From: Lantana camara
Taxonomy: Eukaryota > Streptophyta > Magnoliopsida > Lamiales > Verbenaceae
NCBI GenBank assembly: GCA_037501455.1
Contig: CM074861.1
Location: forward strand, 34,550,001-34,614,000
Length of the DNA: 64,000 bases
Reading direction: 5' to 3'
Below, piece after piece: positions 44,460-56,556 of this stretch; within the stretch, counting starts at the first letter, position 1; each line of letters starts with the position of its first letter. The position numbers were made by a program, and so were the translations under genes. Under the pieces are notes generated by a model. That model had not been told where the DNA came from, made no database searches, and was given only the letters and a program-made list of their open reading frames with translations.

Positions 44460-45530
44460 GGCTCATCGCTTCTACATGAGTATTAAAACTCTTTGGTGCC
44501 AAAGTCTTAGTGAATGGATCTGCCAGATTGTTTACCGAGTCAATCTTTACTACTGCCACTTCTCCCGTTCCATATAATCTCGAATAATATAGAACTTTCT
44601 CTCGATGTTCTTTGCACATTTATGACTTCGAGGTTCCTTGGAGTTGGCCACCACTCCAGTATTGTCACAGTATAATGTGATTGGTGTAAGTCCATCTTTG
44701 ACGACTTCGAAATCCATCAGGAAATTTCTAAACCAATACGCTTCTTTGGCTGCTTCCGAAGCTGCCACGTATTTGGCTTCCATGGTGGAGTCAGCAATGT
44801 AAGTTTGCTTAATACTCCTCCAACTTACGGCTGCTCCTCCCAGAGTAAACACGTATCCAGATGTCGAACGTCTAGAATCTAGGTCAGATTGAAAATCTAA
44901 ATCTGTGTACCCTATAGGAATGAGCTCATCACTGCGATAATTAAGCATATAATCCCGAGTTCTTCTCAAGTACTTCAATATATGCTTTACAGCTATCCAG
45001 TGTTGGGGTCCAGGGTTTGACTGATATCTACTGACCATACCCACATTATAACAGATATTTGGCCTTGTATATAACATGGCATACATGAGGCTTCCGACTA
45101 CCGAAGCATACGGAACATTTTTCATTTTCTCTGTCTCTTCAGCTGTCTTGGGACACTGATCTCGAGACAGATGAACTCCATTTCGGAAAGGTAATGAACC
45201 TTTCTTGGAGTCAGCCATATTGTATCTTGCCAGCATCTTATCTATAAATGCTGCTTGTGATAAACCAATCATCTTATTCTTACGATCATGACAAAGTCTG
45301 ATCCCTAAAATATAATTGGCCTCACCTAGGTCTTTCATATCAAACTGATTTGATAGCCAAATCTTGACTGCTGACAGTACTCCTGTGTCATTCCCAATGA
45401 GCAAAATATCGTCTACGTATAAAATTAAAAATGTTACAACACTACTCTGATGTCTTTTGTACACACATGGTTCATCAGGCAACTGTATAAATCCAAAGGA
45501 TTTAATTGCTTTATTAAATCTGATGTTCAT
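44460..45530 (-). pseudogene. Copia G RT C-terminus and RNase H
   Basis: A 326-aa frame (45530-44550) holds the RT active site YVDD (residues 38-41), MKDLGEANYILGI, YASVVGSLMYAMLYTRPNICY, and RNase H with GYTDLDF, RRSTSGYVF, ADSTMEAKY (normally AEY) and LYCDNTG. A frameshift at about 44560 ends it early; the true C-terminus, with ADPFTKTLAP, follows in another frame to about 44460. The N-terminal part of RT is separated by a 1-nt deletion near 45528. Confidence 0.9.
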
Positions 45531-46271
45531 GATCTAGACGCTTGCTTAAGACCATAGATTGATCTATTAAGCTTGCATACCATATGCTCCTGATTTTTTG
45601 CTATAAAGCCCTCAGGTTGAGCCATGTATATCTCTTCTTGAAGGTTCCCGTTCAAGAAGGCAGTCTTCTCATCCATTTTCCAGATTTCATAATCATAATG
45701 AGAGGTAATGGAGAGAAGAATTCTTATGGACTTAAGCATTGCTATGGGCGAGAACGTTTCATCGTAATCGATGCTTTCTTTATGAGTATAACCCTTTGCC
45801 ACAAGCCTTGCTTTAAAGGTTTATAACTTTTCGTCCACTTCTCTTCTTCGCTTGTAGACCCATTTGCATCCAATAGGTTTAATGCCCTCAGGAGCCTTTA
45901 CAAGTTCCCAAGCTTTATTAGACTACATTGAATCTAACTCAGATTCCATGGCTTTGACCCAACGGTCAGCGTCTATATCTTTTATAGCTTCATCATAGGA
46001 TCAGATATGTCAGATTCAACCACTTGGGTTAATCCTAAGTATCTATCAGGTGCCCTGACAATCCCCCCACTACGACGGGGTTGTTGTGTACTTGACCCTC
46101 TTCATATGTTATATTTGGTACATCATATGTATCTAACACATTTTCAGTTATTATGGGTTCTTGGAGTTCAGTATCTGATACTGTCATTTCTTCTAACACT
46201 ATTTTGCTTCTACCCTTGTGGTCATTTATGAAATCGTCTTTGAGATATTTAGCATTAGTGCTTACAAACAC
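45527..46271 (-). pseudogene. Copia G RT N-terminus and linker
   Basis: GYTHKESIDYDETFSPIAML, KMDEKTAFLNGNLQEEIYM and YGLKQASRS are the N-terminal Copia RT motifs (45527-45802). Upstream, IKPIGCKWVYKR is readable (about 45850-45890) but interrupted by at least two stops (near 45820 and 45925). The stretch 46035-46271 is the acidic linker between integrase and RT. Confidence 0.87.
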
Positions 46272-47004
46272 TTAATGATCTCTCGGATCGTACAATATCC
46301 CACCTCTTGTTCCTTTAGGATAACCTATAAACAAACAAACCTTTGTTCTTGATTCTAACTTGTCAGAATCTTTTCTTAACACATGGGTTGGGCTTTTCCA
46401 TATCCGAAGATAGGAGATACTAGGCTTTCGCCCTCGCCACAATTCCATTGGTATTTTAGGAACTGACTTGGATGAAACATGGTTTAATATGTGAGCCACC
46501 GTTTCGAGAGGAAAGCCCCAAAACGAATTTGGTAGGGTAGCATGACTCATCATGGATCTTACCATTTCCATTAGAGTTCTAATTCTCCTTTCTGCAACAC
46601 CATTCTGCTAGGGTGTACCCGGTGCAGATAACTGAGATTTAATCCCATTTGCAGTGAGAAATTCTAGAAACTCTGTAGACAAATACTCTCCACCACAATC
46701 CGATCGAAGTGCCTCGATACGTTTTCCAATTTGATTCTCGACTTTAGCCTTATATTCTTTGAACTACTCAAAAGCTTCAGACTTATATCTCATCAAATAG
46801 ACGTAACCGTATCTGAAATAATCATCCGTAAAAGTGATGAAATACTTAAAACTTCCTCTTGCTTGAATACTTATAGGACCACACACATCCGTATGAATTA
46901 ACTCAAGCAACTCTATGGCTCGATTAACTTTAGTCTTGAAAGACCTCTTGGTCATATTTCCTTCTAAACAGGATTCGCAGACTGGAAGTTCTGTTAAGTC
47001 CAAA
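46272..47004 (-). pseudogene. Copia G integrase
   Basis: LDLTELPVCESCLEGNMTKRSF is the zinc-binding/GAG-pre-integrase end; IHTDVCGPI and FITFTDDY carry the first catalytic Asp region; RSDCGGEYLS holds the second Asp; PNSFWGFPLETVAHILNHV and ELWRGRKPSISYLRIW lie C-terminal. A TAG (near 46609) replaces Gln in the usual GTPQQNGVAERR. Element D is inserted directly upstream, at SPL|DLTEL. Confidence 0.88.
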
Positions 47005-47461
47005 TGTAGCACCCCGCACGTGAGGCACCACATCCCCCGCACTATGGCTCGACACGAGTAACGAAACAGTAAATCCGCACCCGTATCAAACCATAGCGAA
47101 CGGGAGACAAACATAAAAACCTTCCTAAGCCAGGCGGAGCTAGACCCTGCAATGGTAACCAATCCGAAAAGTATAATGCATAGTAAAACCAAAGTTCAAT
47201 CATATAAACCATAAGCAGAATTTGGGCTCTTCAGGCCTCTTTTAAATCATAGTAAAACCCAGTAACGCCAAATCAACAACAATTACATAAATATTCGAGT
47301 TCATGATACCATAGAATCGATACAGACATAAATCTAATACATGAGTGAGTGCAAAGACTCTCCTAACCTAACTCGACCCACTTAAAGACTCCAAACACCT
47401 CCGCCTAGCTCGAAACTCCAAACTCCAACCTGCACACTAAAAAGATTGGGGAGGGAGAGGG

Positions 47462-47480
47462 TCAGTCTCTAGAAGACTGA
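47462..47480 (-). other. CAGTCT/AGACTG hairpin, element D 3' LTR
   Basis: Sense TCAGTCT-TCTAG-AGACTGA, 7-bp stem; the 5' LTR copy is at 54883-54901. Confidence 0.65.
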
Positions 47481-47870
47481 GTGAGTAGGAGCGATACATA
47501 TATATAAAACATGCACATGCAAGTCATAAATCCCGAGCAAGGTTTTATTTGAATTTAGTTCCCGAAAAGGGCAAGAAAATAGATAAACAATGCTCGACTT
47601 TTACGACTAATTCATATTAAACTCATTACATTCATGAATCTTACATAAATATAAGGCTCGGTGAGTGAGCGTGCACAATCTCCAACCAAACTCCGACCGT
47701 GTACGACAAATATCATATATATTGATTAGGCGATCATGCAATATATCATAATACACACAGACCGTAAATCATGTCATAACATATTCGTTTGGGCGATCCG
47801 GATCCCGGCCTTCCCGCACGGTGCATAATCATATCATAACATATACATAAGAAAAGGCCTAAATCATAAC

Positions 47871-48094
47871 CAACCTTCTTCCTCCGGGTGGTGGACGGGC
47901 TTGCAAGACCCGGCCACCGGTTCACACATAGGCCAATGGGGGTACATGAATCCCCCAAAGGCACTCAGCTCCCATTCCCCGCTAAACCTCCTAGCGAGGG
48001 CCGGTATCACCGTAGTTTGGTTGGGACTAGTATATGGGATCCCCGTCAGCCCTTGCTTCCTCGGTTAGCCACATATACTAAGTCCCGGGGCCCG
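47871..48094 (-). other. Conserved structured domain (GGGCTGACGG), element D 3' LTR
   Basis: On the minus strand P1 is GGGACT + bulged T + AGTATATG pairing with CATATACT + AGTCCC (48081-48086 with 48023-48028; 48072-48079 with 48029-48036). GGGCTGACGG is the complement of 48043-48052. P2 CGCTA/TAGCG, P3 GGGGG/CCCCC around ATTCATGTA, P4 GGTGG-CGGG/CCCG-CCACC. Confidence 0.8.
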
Positions 48095-49014
48095 TGAACA
48101 TAACAGATATGAAATCTCGCCAAAACATAACAATACATACATATGATACATACCATAAGAAATCATACCTTACCGTGTAATTCGGCATATGCTATATACA
48201 TACCTCTCCGTGTCATCCTAATCCATAGCTAGCATGAAGACACACGGTTTGGAGCATAGCCTCATTACAAAACCATTTTTAAGCTTATATATGCTCGTAC
48301 GTATAATTCAGAAGAATTTACTCGATAGCTTCATTTGAAAACCATATATATATAGTCATAAGGTTTTGGCCAAAGCTTTTCACATAAGGGTTGTAGGGTT
48401 TGTTACATAGCTAAAACGAAAACACCCTCACCTGAACCGTGATGAAACAAGGAACGAGTACCAAGTGCCTGAACAAGATCTCTCCACCCTGGAGACAACT
48501 GTACAAAAGACCACAAGACGTGTTCGCGAGACTCAAGACTCTTAATGAACCATATATGACGCACGGCAATGCACAAGCATGATATGAAGGCATAAAGATC
48601 ATATTAAGTCATGAAAATCATATAACCAATTCATTCAAATTCTTCAACTCATATGTCCAATCAATTTATCTCAAGAACTCAAATAGGAGCATAGAACATA
48701 TTCAAGCTCTCCCAATAAGCTACTATATACCTCATATTACATAAGATAGCATATTTCCAAGGTTTGACAACAAGAAGAAATCATATGATATAGAAAATAA
48801 GTGATGCGATTCATAAGCGACATATAAACACACATAAACGGCATTAAGTAAAAGCATGCCTATAGCACATCCAAATGCCATGAAATTAAACCACAATACT
48901 CCTAACACATAGTAAAACAAGTTCCTAGTTCAACACAAAAGGAGATAAAGCCATTCAAGAGGTGAAACAAATCAAAAACCGAAAAGGAAGCAACACGGAC
49001 TGCGCAGGGGAAGG

Positions 49015-49136
49015 GACACGGGGGTGTCACCAACCCTAGCCAAACTGAGCCACGGGCGTGGCTCAGTACAGAGCTGCCCAGAAGGTGTGACACGCCCGTG
49101 TCTCACTCTTATGAGTAAATGAGACACGGGGGTGTC
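49015..49136 (-). repeat. Four-palindrome cluster, element D 3' LTR
   Basis: On the plus strand: GACAC-GGGG-GTGTC (49015-49028), ACTGAGCCAC/GTGGCTCAGT around GGGC (49044-49067, perfect 10-bp arms), GACAC-GCCC-GTGTC (49089-49102), GACAC-GGGG-GTGTC (49123-49136). Two are repeated at about 49368-49415 by the duplication. Confidence 0.9.
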
Positions 49137-49615
49137 ACGGTACAGAACTTATTCACACTTAAAAATTTTTCGGCAAAAACTGAACCCAAACAAACTCAAT
49201 CCAAAGGCATACCAAATGAACTCCAAATACTCTGAAACTTAATATACAACATATTTAGCATGTTATGAACATTTTTCATTTATAGTGCAAGGGCTAAATC
49301 ACACATTAAGGTCATCGATTCCAAGCAACAAAACTGCTGGCTCAGTACAGAGCTGCCCAGAAGGTGTGACACGCCCGTGTCTCACTCTTATGAGTAAACG
49401 AGACACGGGGGTGTCACGGTACAGAACTTATTCACACTTAAAAATTTTCCGGCAAAAACTGAACCCAAACAAACTCAATCCAAAGGCATACCAAATGAAC
49501 TCCAAATACTCTGAAACTTAATATACAACATATTTAGCATGTTATGAACATTTTTCATTTATAGTACAAGGGCTAAATCACACATTAAGGTCATCGATTC
49601 CAAGCAACAAAACTG
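49058..49615 (-). repeat. 279-bp tandem duplication in element D 3' LTR
   Basis: Two direct copies offset by exactly 279 bp (TGGCTCAG at 49059 and 49338; AAAACTG ending at 49336 and 49615). The 5' LTR has one copy (about 56479-56756). One breakpoint lies in the right arm of the 10-bp-arm palindrome. Confidence 0.93.
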
Positions 49616-50675
49616 GGTCACCAAAATCGCATATAAGAGCTCAATGGTTTAATCATGCCTTGATCAAGTACTTAGGGTTTGAATTTGGATCTAAAACTTT
49701 GGAGAATGCATGCTAACATACTAAACAACTAATATACTTCATATATATGCAAAATGGTACAATTTAAAGCACATTCGAATGATCAACAAGTTACAAAACG
49801 CAACAGCAACAAGTCTGTCATGAAGCATGCATACAAACAGGCCATGTCTTTCGGTTTTGCAGCTTAAAATGGATCCAAATACTTGAAACATGAATGTTAA
49901 CATATAGAGTAATGAGTGTACATCAACACCATGCAATTTCACACGAAATGGAGACCATTTGATCAAGCAACAACACAAAATTTCACACAGCAGTTTGAAA
50001 ACAGGGGAAGTAGTTTGATCATCAAGTTTGAAGCTCCATAACTCATAATTTCATTAAAGGGTCAAGAGATGAAATCCTCCTAACTTCATATACTATCAGT
50101 TGGGAAAGGAATTGGCCAAGAAAAAAGCTCATATAATCATTTACAAGCAAGGAAATCAGCTATACAAGCAAATAGGTCACAAGAGCAAAAATCCCTAAAA
50201 GTTCATACCAAACTCATCACCCAAACCCTAATCAAATCTGATCCAAAACATGATGTAAGTAGATGAAATCAAGCATAATAGAGTAGAGAAGACATAAATA
50301 TTCATACCTTAAAGATTTGGTGAAGGAGGGAAGAGATTTGAGCTCAAAATCACAAAGGATGGCCAAGGGTTTTCTTCCTTTCTTCTCTTCTCCTCTCTCG
50401 TTCAGCTCCAGCTGCAAGAGGAGATATTTTGGCTCGGTTTTTCAGATGTAAAGGGGTAGGAGAAGGCTTAACCCATGGTACAAAAGTCATGGTTAAGGTA
50501 TGGTTAGGTTAGGTTAAGTAAAAGGGGTCCCACCATGAAGACTAGTCAACGTAAAGAGCTCTTCTTGCACGAGTTGTCCGTTACGGTTGGATTTCGGAGG
50601 TCTTAATGATTTCAAAAAGGTACGAGGCTTGTTCCATTGTCTCCAAATCGTCGATATGAAGGCAACGGAGGTGTC

Positions 50676-50695
50676 GGAATTCGAATCCGAATTCC
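50676..50695 (-). other. Covarying stem-loop (loop GATT), element D 3' LTR
   Basis: Sense GGAATTCG-GATT-CGAATTCC, perfect 8-bp stem; the 5' LTR copy is at 57817-57836. Confidence 0.72.
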
Positions 50696-51239
50696 CGAGC
50701 TCAAGATATCACGTACGGAACCAAGGGTGCGCTAATTGCTCGTTTGCCCCCGACTTGGTTCCACAAATCAAATTAAATTCATAAACACATCAAATGAATC
50801 CAAAAACATAAACCGAGCATACAGGCATGTTCACAACACACATATATACGACATACTAAATTTCCATACCAATCCGATATCATTACATATATGAACGAAG
50901 CACAAACAGAACACTCATGCGCATGAACGAATTCATATTGTTATAAATAAATTACTAAACTTAAATTCCATATTAATTAAATTAAAACCAACTAATAACA
51001 TGTTGAAATTAATTAACGAAATTACTGAAATAGTTAAGGTAACACGAAACCTTAATTAAGAAATTAAACACTAAATATCAAAGTAAAATAAAATGAATTA
51101 CTTAAAATAACCATAGTCTATAGTTTAAATCAAATATAAACACTTATAAACAATTATTCGTATAATTAAATAATTAAATCGCGCAATTTATAAACAAATA
51201 CGCCACATTATTTAAAACTGAAAAACTGGGGCGTTACAA

Positions 51240-51252
51240 TCTCTCCCCCTTA
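51240..51252 (-). promoter_or_regulatory. Polypurine tract (element D)
   Basis: Sense AAGGGGGAGAGAT directly before the 3' LTR start. Confidence 0.85.
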
Positions 51253-51297
51253 AAAAGAATCCGTCCTCGGATTCACACACGCCTGAAAACAAACAAT

Positions 51298-51515
51298 GAG
51301 AGATTCCCCGTCTCTCACAAGCAACAAGGAGAGAGCCCCGTCTCTCGAGCAGCAATGAGAGAACCCCGTCTCTCCAACAACAATGAGAGAACCCCGTCTC
51401 TCCAACAACAATGGGAGAACCCCGTCTCTCCAACAACAATGAGAGAACCCCGTCTCTCGCAAGCAAAGAGAGTACCCCGTCTCTCAAACAAAAATAAGAG
51501 AATCCCCGTCTCTTA
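51298..51515 (-). repeat. PPT-proximal hairpin repeats, 8 copies (element D)
   Basis: Eight units at 26-31-bp spacing; sense consensus GAGAGACGGGGTTCTCTC. The outermost unit (about 51496-51514) has AAGAGA/TCTCTT arms, a paired change at both ends; another has a CGGGGC loop and one a CGGGGTA loop. The array starts about 45 bp from the polypurine tract, as in A. Confidence 0.93.
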
Positions 51516-54404
51516 ACCGAAAATAAAGCAAGGTAGTCTCCAATACTCCCAAGCAACTCACGCAAAACCAGATTTAAAATCACGTAAGGCACCCAAAGCA
51601 AGTAATAGATGTCTCCCACATTGATCTTCAATTACTCCAAGTAATTTAACACAGTACGAGATCAAAACACTTAACATAAAATTTTTGTAGGTTAAATTTG
51701 CATGGATGCATGTATCATGAATGCTATAAGTACCGTTCACCGTAGTTGCAAAATTCAGATTTGTGAGTTGTCGTTGTCTAAGGTATGATCTGTCCCGAAA
51801 GTAACTCAATGCCCAGCTTGTTTTGAACCTCTTCAGGGTTCCCCGGTGAAGCGATTGATGAATTCTTTAAGGAGTATATTCTTAAATCCTTTCTCACTTG
51901 TAGTGCTACCCAACTTCTTCAATCCTTATCCAACTCAGTGCTCAACATATCCCCGAGGATAACCACTCTAAGCAACTTGATAATTCGATCCCAACCTTAC
52001 GACGTTTATTCTTGTAGTCTCTCTCATCACAAGTCTTTTCCCACCTTCCGTTCCAATGGTCCGTTCATTCCCTTGTTACCCCCTCAATGTTATATTCGAT
52101 AACTGGTCCCATATTTCCTTAACCGAAGACAGAAGGTTCTTGATGAATCTTGAAGTTTGAGACCAATCCTTCAATTATCACCCTTTTTATTGGGTCTCTA
52201 CTTAAGCTTCCTTCTGGCTTATCGTTGATATAACTAATAACTGAATAATATTGTCTCGGACCCCACCTTCATACTTTATTGAATAAATTTTGATTGACAC
52301 CGTCCCCTTAAATAATAGCTTGATTCGGTTTTCCCCCTTGTTAAATCTAACTTAGAAATCCATAGAAACTCTCTTATAATTCCATCACCTCCAGATCAGA
52401 ATTTCATACGTAGCTTCCCTCTTAATAGCGTAACCATAACCGCCGTCTTATTCATTCCTAATCACCACCCTTAGGACTCCCAGATTCTCCTTAATTTGCA
52501 TCCTCGTTATTACTCCTAACATATTCATTTGAGCACTACTCCCATCCTCCAATTCACCTCTCGGTCGTGCTCTTCCCCTTAAAATTTTTCGCTCTTACAT
52601 GTCTAACTCCATGAATCCTTCTTTCATTGAAATTTTTGCTGAGCCACTTCTGTTTCTTTAATTCGCTCCTAAGGTTCAATTCAAACCCTTCAATAATTAC
52701 TTCCTTCTAATCCTCAACTCTTCTCTTTCTTTCTCTTCTTGAAATCTAGACCAATTTAATCCCCTCTTGTATTTCCATTCTTTCAACTAAAGGTAATCCC
52801 TTCAAGGATCGAAAAGGAGTTACATTATTTCCTAACCAATGCTCTATTATTTGGAAGTTTAGTTGAATTCGTTACTTCGCCTCTGAGATTAAGGTTTCTC
52901 CAAAACTCTTCAACTTAGTTTCTTCGATGAAGATTGTGCTAGCTAAGCTATATGCCCAAAACTCCCAAGATATAACCCAACTATTCCTCTCGTCTTGATT
53001 CGAGTAAGCCTTGATGGACAAGGTGGAGCCATTCCCTATCAATTAAACACTAAGCCATGCATGTTGGATTAACATGCCAATGCACATAATAAACAGTCAA
53101 AGATGCAACACGTTGGAGCAATTAGATTAATTAAACATAAATGTACATATAGATGAAGAAAGCAATTAATTTAAATCGATGCATGATGCTCATGCCATGA
53201 ATATGCAGAACCTGTCACTGAGGTGGTAAGCTTTTAGCTTGATGACGTGTTCCTCATTCCCATAATTGTAACTTTCTTTGAAGACATTGATAACTCCTTA
53301 GCTTTTCATGGTTTTCGAATCTCCCTAATCTTCTTCATCCATTTGTATATCCCATGGCCCGAACGTGCTATTCTTGAACCCAAGGTCTTCTTTGTCAGTA
53401 GAGTTTACATCTCAACGTACTTCCAAGCATCGACCTCCAAAGGTTGTCCGAATCTTCATCTTGATGTCCTCTCCGGTTCAAGTTCCTTTAGCTTATCCTT
53501 TGTTTCCGATCTACGCGCATAATTCACCCCTGATAACGCTTTCCATTCTTGCTTGCTTCTTGATGTCTCCATAAAGTTCTGAGAAGACGACACGATTTGT
53601 ATTCCTCGATGCTCATAAGCCCCTTTGCCTTGCGTCCATTGGTTGTTCCACGCCTATATTCGTATCAAGTGAGCTTCCATATTTGACCTCATAGTGAGCC
53701 TTATGATTAACGGCTCCCAATCCTTGCATCCGAGTTGAGTCGAATCCCTTTTTAACACATCTTGTATCCAATCCCTTGAAGCTTCCCAATTTGATCTTCC
53801 AATCACTCAACCATTCCAAACTCGGAGCTTCAACGGTGAACTTTGGAGCCTTTAATCTTGTATTAAATGTCTTCAAAATCGGAGTGGTGAAGAGTTCCAC
53901 ACCCCTCTCATTGTCTTACGCATTCCTCAAGTTAGAACTTGAGTCTTTGCATGTCTTGTATGTTGAGAACCTTCAAGGTTTGTAGGTAGGGCATGATTGA
54001 TGAACCTTCCCGTGAACCAAGCTTCCTCCCATGATACGAGCCATGATAGGTAGTTCCATTGTACAAGCCGTGGAATTTGAGCACTCGGCCTTCAAGTTAC
54101 TTTGCCAATTGTAGTTGGTGTGAATTGTAGCTTTGTTTGCATGATAGTAGCCTATATAAGAAAGATCAACTCAAATATGGGTGCATGAAGATTAGCATAT
54201 GCTTATGTCATGTAGTTAAATAAATCAATGCACATAGAATACGAAATACAACATTTAAAGCAACTAAATGAAAGAGTAGAAGGTATACATGTATTGAGCA
54301 ATTTCCAACAATTAGTCGATGCAATGAACATATTAGCAAGTAGTTCCTATGCCGTGCGACCTAACTGACTCAAACACGACTCAAGAACACCGGTTTTGCA
54401 ACCG

Positions 54405-54417
54405 GGCTCTGATACCA
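54405..54417 (-). promoter_or_regulatory. Primer binding site, initiator tRNA-Met (element D)
   Basis: Reverse complement TGGTATCAGAGCC, eight bases (TCCTTAAG) from the 5' LTR end; followed by the hairpin CCGGTT-GCAA-AACCGG. Confidence 0.93.
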
Positions 54418-55291
54418 CTTAAGGATGTAGCACCCTGCACGTGAGGCACCACATCCCCCGCACTATGGCTCGACACGAGTAACGAAACAGTAAATCCGCA
54501 CCCGTATCAAACCATAGCGAACGGGAGACAAACATAAAAACCTTCCTAAGCCAGGCGGAGCTAGACCCTGCAATGGTAACCAATCCGAAAAGTATAATGC
54601 ATAGTAAAACCAAAGTTCAATCATATAAACCATAAGCAGAATTTGGGCTCTTCAGGCCTCTTTTAAATCATAGTAAAACCCAGTAACGCCAAATCAACAA
54701 CAATTACATAAATATTCGAGTTCATGATACCATAGAATCGATACAGACATAAATCCAATACATGAGTGAGTGCAAAGACTCTCCTAACCTAACTCGACCC
54801 ACTTAAAGACTCCAAACACCTCCGCCTAGCTCGAAACTCCAAACTCCAACCTGCACACTAAAAAGATTGGGGAGGGAGAGGGTCAGTCTCTAGAAGACTG
54901 AGTGAGTAGGAGCGATACATATATATAAAACATGCACATGCAAGTCATAAATCCCGAGCAAGGTTTTATTTGAATTTAGTTCCCGAAAAGGGTAAGAAAA
55001 TAGATAAACAATGCTCGACTTTTACGACTAATTCATATTAAACTCATTACATTCATGAATCTTACATAAATATAAGGCTCGGCGAGTGAGCGTGCACAAC
55101 CTCCAACCAAACTCCGACCGTGTACGACAAATATCATATATATTGATTAGGCGATCATGCAATATATCATACTACACACAGACCGTAAATCATGTCATAA
55201 CATATTCGTTTGGGCGATCCGGATCCCGGCCTTCCCGCACGGTGCATAATCATATCATAACATATACATAAGAAAAGGCCTAAATCATAAC

Positions 55292-55515
55292 CAACCTTCT
55301 TCCTCCGGGTGGTGGACGGGCTTGCAAGACCCGGCCACCGGTTCACACATAGGCCAATGGGGGTACATGAATCCCCCAAAGGCACTCAGCTCCCATTCCC
55401 CGCTAAACCTCCTAGCGAGGGCCGGTATCACCGTAGTTTGGTTGGGACTAGTATATGGGATCCCCGTCAGCCCTTGCTTCCTCGATTAGCCACATATACT
55501 AAGTCCCGGGGCCCG
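55292..55515 (-). other. Conserved structured domain (GGGCTGACGG), element D 5' LTR
   Basis: Nearly identical to the 3' LTR copy; all four stems kept. Confidence 0.8.
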
Positions 55516-56435
55516 TGAACATAACAGATATGAAATCTCGCCAAAACATAACAATACATACATATGATACATACTATAAGAAATCATACCTTACCGTGTA
55601 ATTCGGCATATGCTATATACGTACCTCTCCGTGTCATCCTAATCCATAGCTAGCATGAAGACACACGGTTTGGAGCATAGCCTCATTACAAAACCATTTT
55701 TAAGCTTATATATGCTCGTACGTATAATTCAGAAGAATTTACTCGATAGCTTCATTTGAAAACCATATATATATAGTCATAAGGTTTTGGCCAAAGCTTT
55801 TCACATAAGGGTTGTAGGGTTTGTTACGTAGCTAAAACGAAAACACCCTCACCTGAACCGTGATGAAACAAGGAACGAGTACCAAGTGCCTGAACAAGAT
55901 CTCTCCACCCTGGAGACAACTGTACAAAAGACCACAAGACGTGTTCGCGAGACTCAAGACTCTTAATGAACCATATATGACGCACGGCAATGCACAAGCA
56001 TGATATGAAGGCATAAAGATCATATTAAGTCATGAAAATCATATAACCAATTCATTCAAATTCTTCAACTCATATGTCCAATCAATTTATCTCAAGAACT
56101 CAAATAGGAGCATAGAACATATTCAAGCTCTCCCAATAAGCTACTATATACCTCATATTACATAAGATAGCATATTTCCAAGGTTTGACAACAAGAAGAA
56201 ATCATATGATATAGAAAATAAGTGATGCGATTCATAAGCGACATATAAACACACATAAACGGCATTAAGTAAAAGCATGCCTATAGCACATCCAAATGCC
56301 ATGAAATTAAACCACAATACTCCTAACACATAGTAAAACAAGTTCCTAGTTCAACACAAAAGGAGATAAAGCCATTCAAGAGGTGAAACAAATCAAAAAC
56401 ATAAAAGGAAGCAACACGGACTGCGCAGGGGAAGG

Positions 56436-56556
56436 GACACAGGGGTGTCACCAACCCTAGCCAAACTGAGCCACGGGCGTAGCTCAGTACAGAGCTGCCC
56501 AGAAGGTGTGACACGCCAGTGTCTCACTCTTATGAGTAAATGAGACACGGGGGTGT
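56436..56556 (-). repeat. Four-palindrome cluster, element D 5' LTR
   Basis: Same four units as 49015-49136, but three carry single changes (GACAC-AGGG-GTGTC, CACGGGCGTAGC, CGCCAGTG); at least two of these sit at CpG. Confidence 0.85.

Larger units (their letters stand above)
47005..51238 (-). repeat. 3' LTR of element D
   Basis: 4234 bp; sense start TGTAACGCCCCAG, end GGGGTGCTACA. Contains a 279-bp tandem duplication (49058-49336 / 49337-49615) absent from the 5' LTR. All family modules are present. Confidence 0.94.
51239..54425 (-). other. Internal region of element D, non-coding
   Basis: 3187 bp. It starts (sense) after the primer site with the same ~80-bp leader as A and shares roughly 90% identity with the A internal region over long stretches (for example 53610-53940 against 4020-4340), in blocks with indels that change frame. 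No gag or pol. Long parts (51900-53000) contain only weak, divergent similarity to A. Confidence 0.75.

Noticed and set aside
45584..45826. Plus-strand 80-aa ORF
   Set aside because: Antisense shadow of the Copia reverse transcriptase.
46764..47192. 142-aa ORF joining integrase sequence to LTR D
   Set aside because: A chance fusion frame across the insertion junction at 47004/47005; only the integrase part is real.
47888..48097. 69-aa ORF identical at 55309-55518
   Set aside because: It is the complement of the structured domain in the D LTRs; conservation is at RNA level and shared with families where the frame is closed.
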